A DNA stretch of 9,737 bases from Stenotrophomonas maltophilia (GTDB lineage: Bacteria; Pseudomonadota; Gammaproteobacteria; Xanthomonadales; Xanthomonadaceae): assembly GCA_002386405.1 (NCBI GenBank), contig DGIP01000215.1, forward strand, positions 1 through 9,737, given 5' to 3'. A program made the translations under genes and the position numbers. The notes beneath the pieces are model-generated. The model saw only the letters and a list, made by a program, of their open reading frames with translations. It was not told the origin of the DNA and did not search any database. Positions 7,813-9,737 of this stretch are shown here, piece by piece; the first letter of the stretch is position 1; each line of letters begins with the position of its first letter.

Positions 7813-7818
7813 ATTATC
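7813..7818 (-). promoter_or_regulatory. Possible -10 box for the NUDIX gene
   Basis: On the - strand the hexamer GATAAT matches the TATAAT consensus at five of six positions and lies 22 bases upstream of the chosen NUDIX start. No good -35 hexamer sits 16-18 bases further up, because that stretch falls in the T-run of the ax21 terminator. The gene may have this weak promoter of its own or depend on read-through from ax21. Confidence 0.3.
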
Positions 7819-7832
7819 GCCTGCGGGCGCAT

Positions 7833-7859
7833 AAAAAAGGCCCGGCAATGTGCCGGGCC
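7833..7859 (-). terminator. Rho-independent terminator for the ax21-like gene
   Basis: Read on the - strand, GGCCCGGCA (7859-7851) pairs perfectly with TGCCGGGCC (7847-7839) across a three-base loop, followed by six T residues (7838-7833). It lies 47 bases past the ax21 stop. On the + strand there is no T-run after the stem, so it should not stop alginate operon transcription efficiently by the intrinsic route. Confidence 0.9.
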
Positions 7860-7906
7860 CTTGCCGCTACGCCGATGCCGCGCGTAGCGAAGCGATCAGA
7901 CGCCGC

Positions 7907-8479
7907 TTACCAGCTGAAGCGCGGGCCGACCGACCATTCCTTGTCACCGTGGCGATCCATCTTGATATCGCCGTTGATGCCCCAGTTCTGGTTCAACTTC
8001 ACCTGGCCACCCAGGCGGCCGTAGAACTGGCCATCCGGATTGATGCCGTGCTTCTTGCTGTAATCCTCGTAACCGGCCATTGCGTAGACTTCGGCGTGCT
8101 GGCCGAACGCGGTGCGGATACCGGCTTCTGCGCTGTAGCCGTTGAAGTCCAGGCCTTCCTTCGGGTCGAACTTGTTGTAGGCAACGCGGCCCACGAAGTC
8201 GGTGCTGGTGGCGATTTCGTGGTTGAAGCCCACGCCGACGCGCCACTGGTCAACCTTGAAGTTGCCGATGTCGGTCTTCTGCTGGTTGTACTCACCGAAC
8301 GCGTGGAAGTTCGGCAGGAAGCCGTACGAACCCTTCACACCCCAACCGTCGGCCTTGCCACCATCGGCATTGGTCTTGACGTAGTCGCCTTCGGCGTAGT
8401 TGTAGGACAGGCCTTCAGCAGCCGAAGCGCCGAACGGCAGAGCGGCGGCGAGCGCCAGGGCAATCAGGGAAGTCTTCAT
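7907..8479 (-). CDS. ax21: Ax21-family outer-membrane beta-barrel protein
   Basis: A 190-residue precursor. MKTSLIALALAAALPFGASA is a Sec signal peptide cleaved after residue 20. The mature protein begins AEGLSYNYAEGDYV, which closely resembles the N-terminus of Xanthomonas Ax21, and continues with alternating amphipathic beta strands. It ends GPRFSW, with the C-terminal aromatic residue typical of outer-membrane barrels. Ax21 proteins are exported by the general secretory route to the outer membrane and vesicles of Xanthomonas and Stenotrophomonas. Early claims that Ax21 is a quorum signal or rice XA21 immune elicitor were retracted, so its function is unsettled. An upstream in-frame ATG at 8611 would add 44 residues without signal-peptide character and is rejected; the ATG at 8479 is preceded by AAAAGG at 8494-8489. 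The gene is monocistronic, with its own terminator. Confidence 0.92.
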   Translation of the reverse strand: MKTSLIALALAAALPFGASAAEGLSYNYAEGDYVKTNADGGKADGWGVKGSYGFLPNFHAFGEYNQQKTDIGNFKVDQWRVGVGFNHEIATSTDFVGRVAYNKFDPKEGLDFNGYSAEAGIRTAFGQHAEVYAMAGYEDYSKKHGINPDGQFYGRLGGQVKLNQNWGINGDIKMDRHGDKEWSVGPRFSW

Positions 8480-8538
8480 GGGGGTACACCTTTTCTGTTC
8501 TACGTACGTGCAGTGGCGCAAGCGGCTTCTGCATCGGG

Positions 8539-8566
8539 AATGTAAATTCTCCGTTATTCGACACAA
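8539..8566 (-). promoter_or_regulatory. Candidate promoter of the ax21-like gene
   Basis: On the - strand, TTGTGT (8566-8561) and TACATT (8544-8539) are separated by 16 bases, matching sigma-70 boxes at three and four of six positions. The start codon lies about 60 bases downstream. This is a weak consensus match judged by eye; no operator could be assigned. Confidence 0.3.
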
Positions 8567-8611
8567 CGCGCCCTGAAGTGAGCCGCTTTCAACTACGCGA
8601 ATTTTTGGCAT

Positions 8612-9040
8612 CCATTCAGACGCGTCGTGTCATATACGCGCGCGCTGCATTTTTTGATGTGTGCGGTGTGTGTTCGCGGCACACGATGAACCTCGCGTTT
8701 ACAACGCGTTGGATCAGGTGGAATGGAAGTGATCGAGAGGTCGCCGCTGGACTTACGCCGAAATGGTTCGGCAGGGCGAAGGGAATCCGGTCACGACGAT
8801 ACCCTTGCAGGGCGTCACGCGCTGGGGAAGCCGCTCTTGGGGAGTAGTCGGCTAACGCGTCCATCTTCCGTATTGCACCGGCTGACGCAGCTCTGGCATC
8901 AAACCGCAGGGCCCTTGGGGTGGCCTGCTGCCCGGCGCTTGAATAGTGAGGCGGAATGCGGCGCGCGAATATCAGGATGTTCCTCACCGTCGTTAAGGGT
9001 TTTCTTACCCTTCCCACGCTGCAGCGCAGCGAATCAGTGA
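8612..9040. other. Intergenic stretch without a convincing protein gene; candidate structured RNA
   Basis: The open frames here on both strands (8616-9017 -, 8578-8847 +, 8723-9040 +) show no recognised domain, no good Shine-Dalgarno site and no typical codon pattern. Base composition is visibly less GC-rich around 8595-8720 than in the genes. From 8757 to 9012 six short inverted repeats follow each other: 8757-8762/8767-8772, 8779-8783/8802-8806, 8829-8833/8849-8853, 8906-8910/8924-8928, 8946-8951/8982-8987 and 8995-9000/9007-9012. This could be a small RNA or the long leader of the DUF1428 gene. I recognise no known RNA family with confidence. Confidence 0.35.
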
Positions 9041-9054
9041 CTTAACTCTTTGAT

Positions 9055-9068
9055 TATCTGGACAGATA
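9055..9068. promoter_or_regulatory. Palindrome TATCTG-GA-CAGATA, possible operator upstream of the DUF1428 gene
   Basis: A perfect inverted repeat with six-base arms and a two-base spacer, 126 bases before the DUF1428 start. It follows directly on, and by one base overlaps, a possible -35 (TTGATT, 9050-9055); a weak -10 (GATTAA) follows 18 bases later. If that promoter is real, the palindrome would fill the spacer, a classical repressor position. The promoter match is poor, so only the palindrome itself is certain. Confidence 0.35.
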
Positions 9069-9173
9069 CGCTGGATTAACGGAATCATCACCGCCTGAAT
9101 CATGTGGCACGGGCACTGTCGATTTCCCGCACCCCCACGCGTCGTATTCCTTGAAGGTGCCCGCCGTGGCGCA

Positions 9174-9184
9174 CCGGTTACCGG
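9174..9184. promoter_or_regulatory. Inverted repeat CCGGT-T-ACCGG overlapping the DUF1428 Shine-Dalgarno
   Basis: Five-base arms flank a single T. The right arm shares its last two bases with the GGAGG ribosome-binding site (9183-9187). It could bind a protein as DNA. As RNA the one-base loop is too tight for a full hairpin, though a shorter stem with a wider loop could still cover part of the site. Confidence 0.3.
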
Positions 9185-9193
9185 AGGCTGCAG

Positions 9194-9553
9194 ATGTCCT
9201 ATATAGACGGTTTCGTATTGGCCGTACCCACCGCCAACAAAGACAAATTCATCAAACACGCCAACGAAGGCGATTCGGTGTTCATGGAATTCGGCGCGCT
9301 GCGCGTGGTGGAATGCTGGGGTGATGACGTCACCCACGGCAAGCAGACCGACTTCTTCCGCTCCGTCGAAGCCAAGGACGATGAAACGGTGGTGTTCTCC
9401 TGGATCGAATGGCCGGACAAGGCCACCCGCGATGCGGGGATGGAGAAAATGATGAAAGACCCGCGCATGGATCCGGCCAACAATCCCATGCCGTTCGACG
9501 GCAAGCGGATGATCTATGGCGGCTTCGTACCGATCGTGGAACTCAAGAAGTAG
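9194..9553 (+). CDS. DUF1428 family protein (YbaA-like)
   Basis: A 119-residue protein that starts MSYIDGFVLAVPT and ends with the GGFVPIVEL strand; these features and its length match the DUF1428 (PF07237) family, whose E. coli member is YbaA. Members are small cytoplasmic proteins with a ferredoxin-like, dimeric alpha/beta-barrel fold and no established reaction. The middle WIEWPDKATRDAGM segment is also family-like. The start is secure: GGAGG at 9183-9187 lies six bases upstream. The gene stands alone, with over 700 bases of upstream intergenic DNA containing two palindromes, and faces a convergent gene 48 bases downstream. No signal peptide or membrane segment is seen. Confidence 0.9.
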   Translation: MSYIDGFVLAVPTANKDKFIKHANEGDSVFMEFGALRVVECWGDDVTHGKQTDFFRSVEAKDDETVVFSWIEWPDKATRDAGMEKMMKDPRMDPANNPMPFDGKRMIYGGFVPIVELKK

Positions 9554-9565
9554 CAGGCGATGTAG

Positions 9566-9617
9566 CGGTCGAACCGACGGCCCAGTCAGCCACCGCCCCG
9601 CTCAGCGCGCGTGGCTG
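9566..9617. repeat. Small inverted repeats between the convergent DUF1428 and Gly-rich genes
   Basis: CGGT-CGA-ACCG (9566-9576) is a short hairpin directly after the DUF1428 stop. CAGCCAC (9587-9593) pairs with GTGGCTG (9611-9617) across 17 bases that include the stop codon of the - strand gene. Neither is followed by a T-run, so they are only weak candidates for a shared terminator. The preceding GTAG (9562-9565) recalls the Stenotrophomonas GTAG repeats, but the stem is too short to call one. Confidence 0.2.
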
Positions 9618-9737
9618 CTGTCGTCGTCCTGGCCATGGCCCATGCCCATCCCGGCGCCACCACCGCCCATGCCACCCATGCCACCACCGCCGCCGCCCTT
9701 GCCCCCCGCGCGGTCGCCGGCCTCGGCCTTGCCCCGG
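9602..9737 (-). CDS. Unidentified Gly/Met-rich protein, C-terminal 44 residues only
   Basis: The - strand frame entering from the right edge encodes 44 complete codons and ends with TGA at 9604-9602. The residues are dominated by Gly (about half), with Met, Ala and a final acidic/polar end MGHGQDDDSSHAR. This is low-complexity sequence and no domain is visible, so I cannot name a family. Coding is supported by the clean stop, convergent arrangement and strong codon regularity (GGC/GGT Gly codons), but a Gly-rich repeat in GC-rich DNA can mimic coding sequence. The Met/His content might bind copper, which is a guess only. Confidence 0.5.
   Translation of the reverse strand, partial: RGKAEAGDRAGGKGGGGGGMGGMGGGGAGMGMGHGQDDDSSHAR

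Noticed and set aside
7129..7848. A 239-codon - strand frame overlapping the NUDIX gene
   Set aside because: It is a shifted frame of the NUDIX coding region and runs into the kinase gene; it lacks the Nudix box.
7850..8545. A 231-codon + strand frame opposite ax21
   Set aside because: It is the mirror of ax21, begins inside the terminator stem, and has no ribosome-binding site or domain.
8781..8792. GGGAATCCGGTC, reminiscent of a cobalamin-riboswitch box
   Set aside because: None of the other conserved B12-box elements are nearby, and the downstream gene is unrelated to cobalamin.
8995..9012. AAGGGT-TTTCTT-ACCCTT hairpin as a terminator
   Set aside because: The T-rich part is in the loop, not after the stem, and the stem is AT-rich and short, so it should not terminate transcription.
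8616..9017. A 133-codon - strand frame in the intergenic region, starting MGRVRKPLTTVRN
   Set aside because: It has no Shine-Dalgarno site, no known domain and an Arg/Ala-biased composition. I treat it as non-coding, though a conserved small protein cannot be excluded without a homology search.
9562..9576. GTAG followed by a small hairpin, as a Stenotrophomonas SMAG/REP element
   Set aside because: The stem is only four base pairs and there is no second GTAG-flanked copy nearby; typical elements have longer stems.

Overview
The window looks like a piece of a high-GC gammaproteobacterial chromosome, most likely Stenotrophomonas or a close relative in the Xanthomonadaceae. The evidence is GC-rich third codon positions, an Ax21-family outer-membrane protein (typical of Xanthomonas and Stenotrophomonas), and a family PL17 alginate lyase of the kind known from S. 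maltophilia. The genus is inferred, not proven.

Bases 1-7380 (+ strand) are one tightly packed operon for eating alginate. In order it encodes the C-terminal part of a PL6 polysaccharide lyase, a secreted PL17 oligoalginate lyase, an inner-membrane MFS hexuronate-type transporter, a short-chain reductase of the DEH-reductase type, a secreted SGNH/GDSL hydrolase, and a PfkB-family kinase of the KdgK type. Three junctions are ATGA stop/start overlaps and the other two gaps are 37 and 29 bases, so I see no room for an internal promoter. The inferred route is: PL6 and PL17 cut alginate outside the inner membrane to unsaturated mono-uronate (DEH); the MFS carrier imports it; the SDR reduces DEH to 2-keto-3-deoxygluconate (KDG); the kinase makes KDPG, which enters the Entner-Doudoroff pathway. 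KDPG aldolase and any outer-membrane porin or TonB receptor are not in the window. The SGNH hydrolase is the least expected member and may remove O-acetyl groups from bacterial alginate.

Bases 7377-8479 (- strand) carry a small NUDIX hydrolase, whose stop codon overlaps that of the kinase in a convergent CTAG, and upstream of it an ax21-like gene followed by a strong intrinsic terminator.

Bases 8480-9193 hold no convincing protein gene. This stretch contains a likely ax21 promoter, a run of six short inverted repeats (8757-9012) that could be a structured RNA, and two palindromes upstream of a DUF1428 (YbaA-like) gene at 9194-9553. The last 136 bases hold the C-terminal end of a convergent, unidentified Gly/Met-rich protein on the - strand.

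I found no tRNA, rRNA, insertion sequence, CRISPR array or phage gene.
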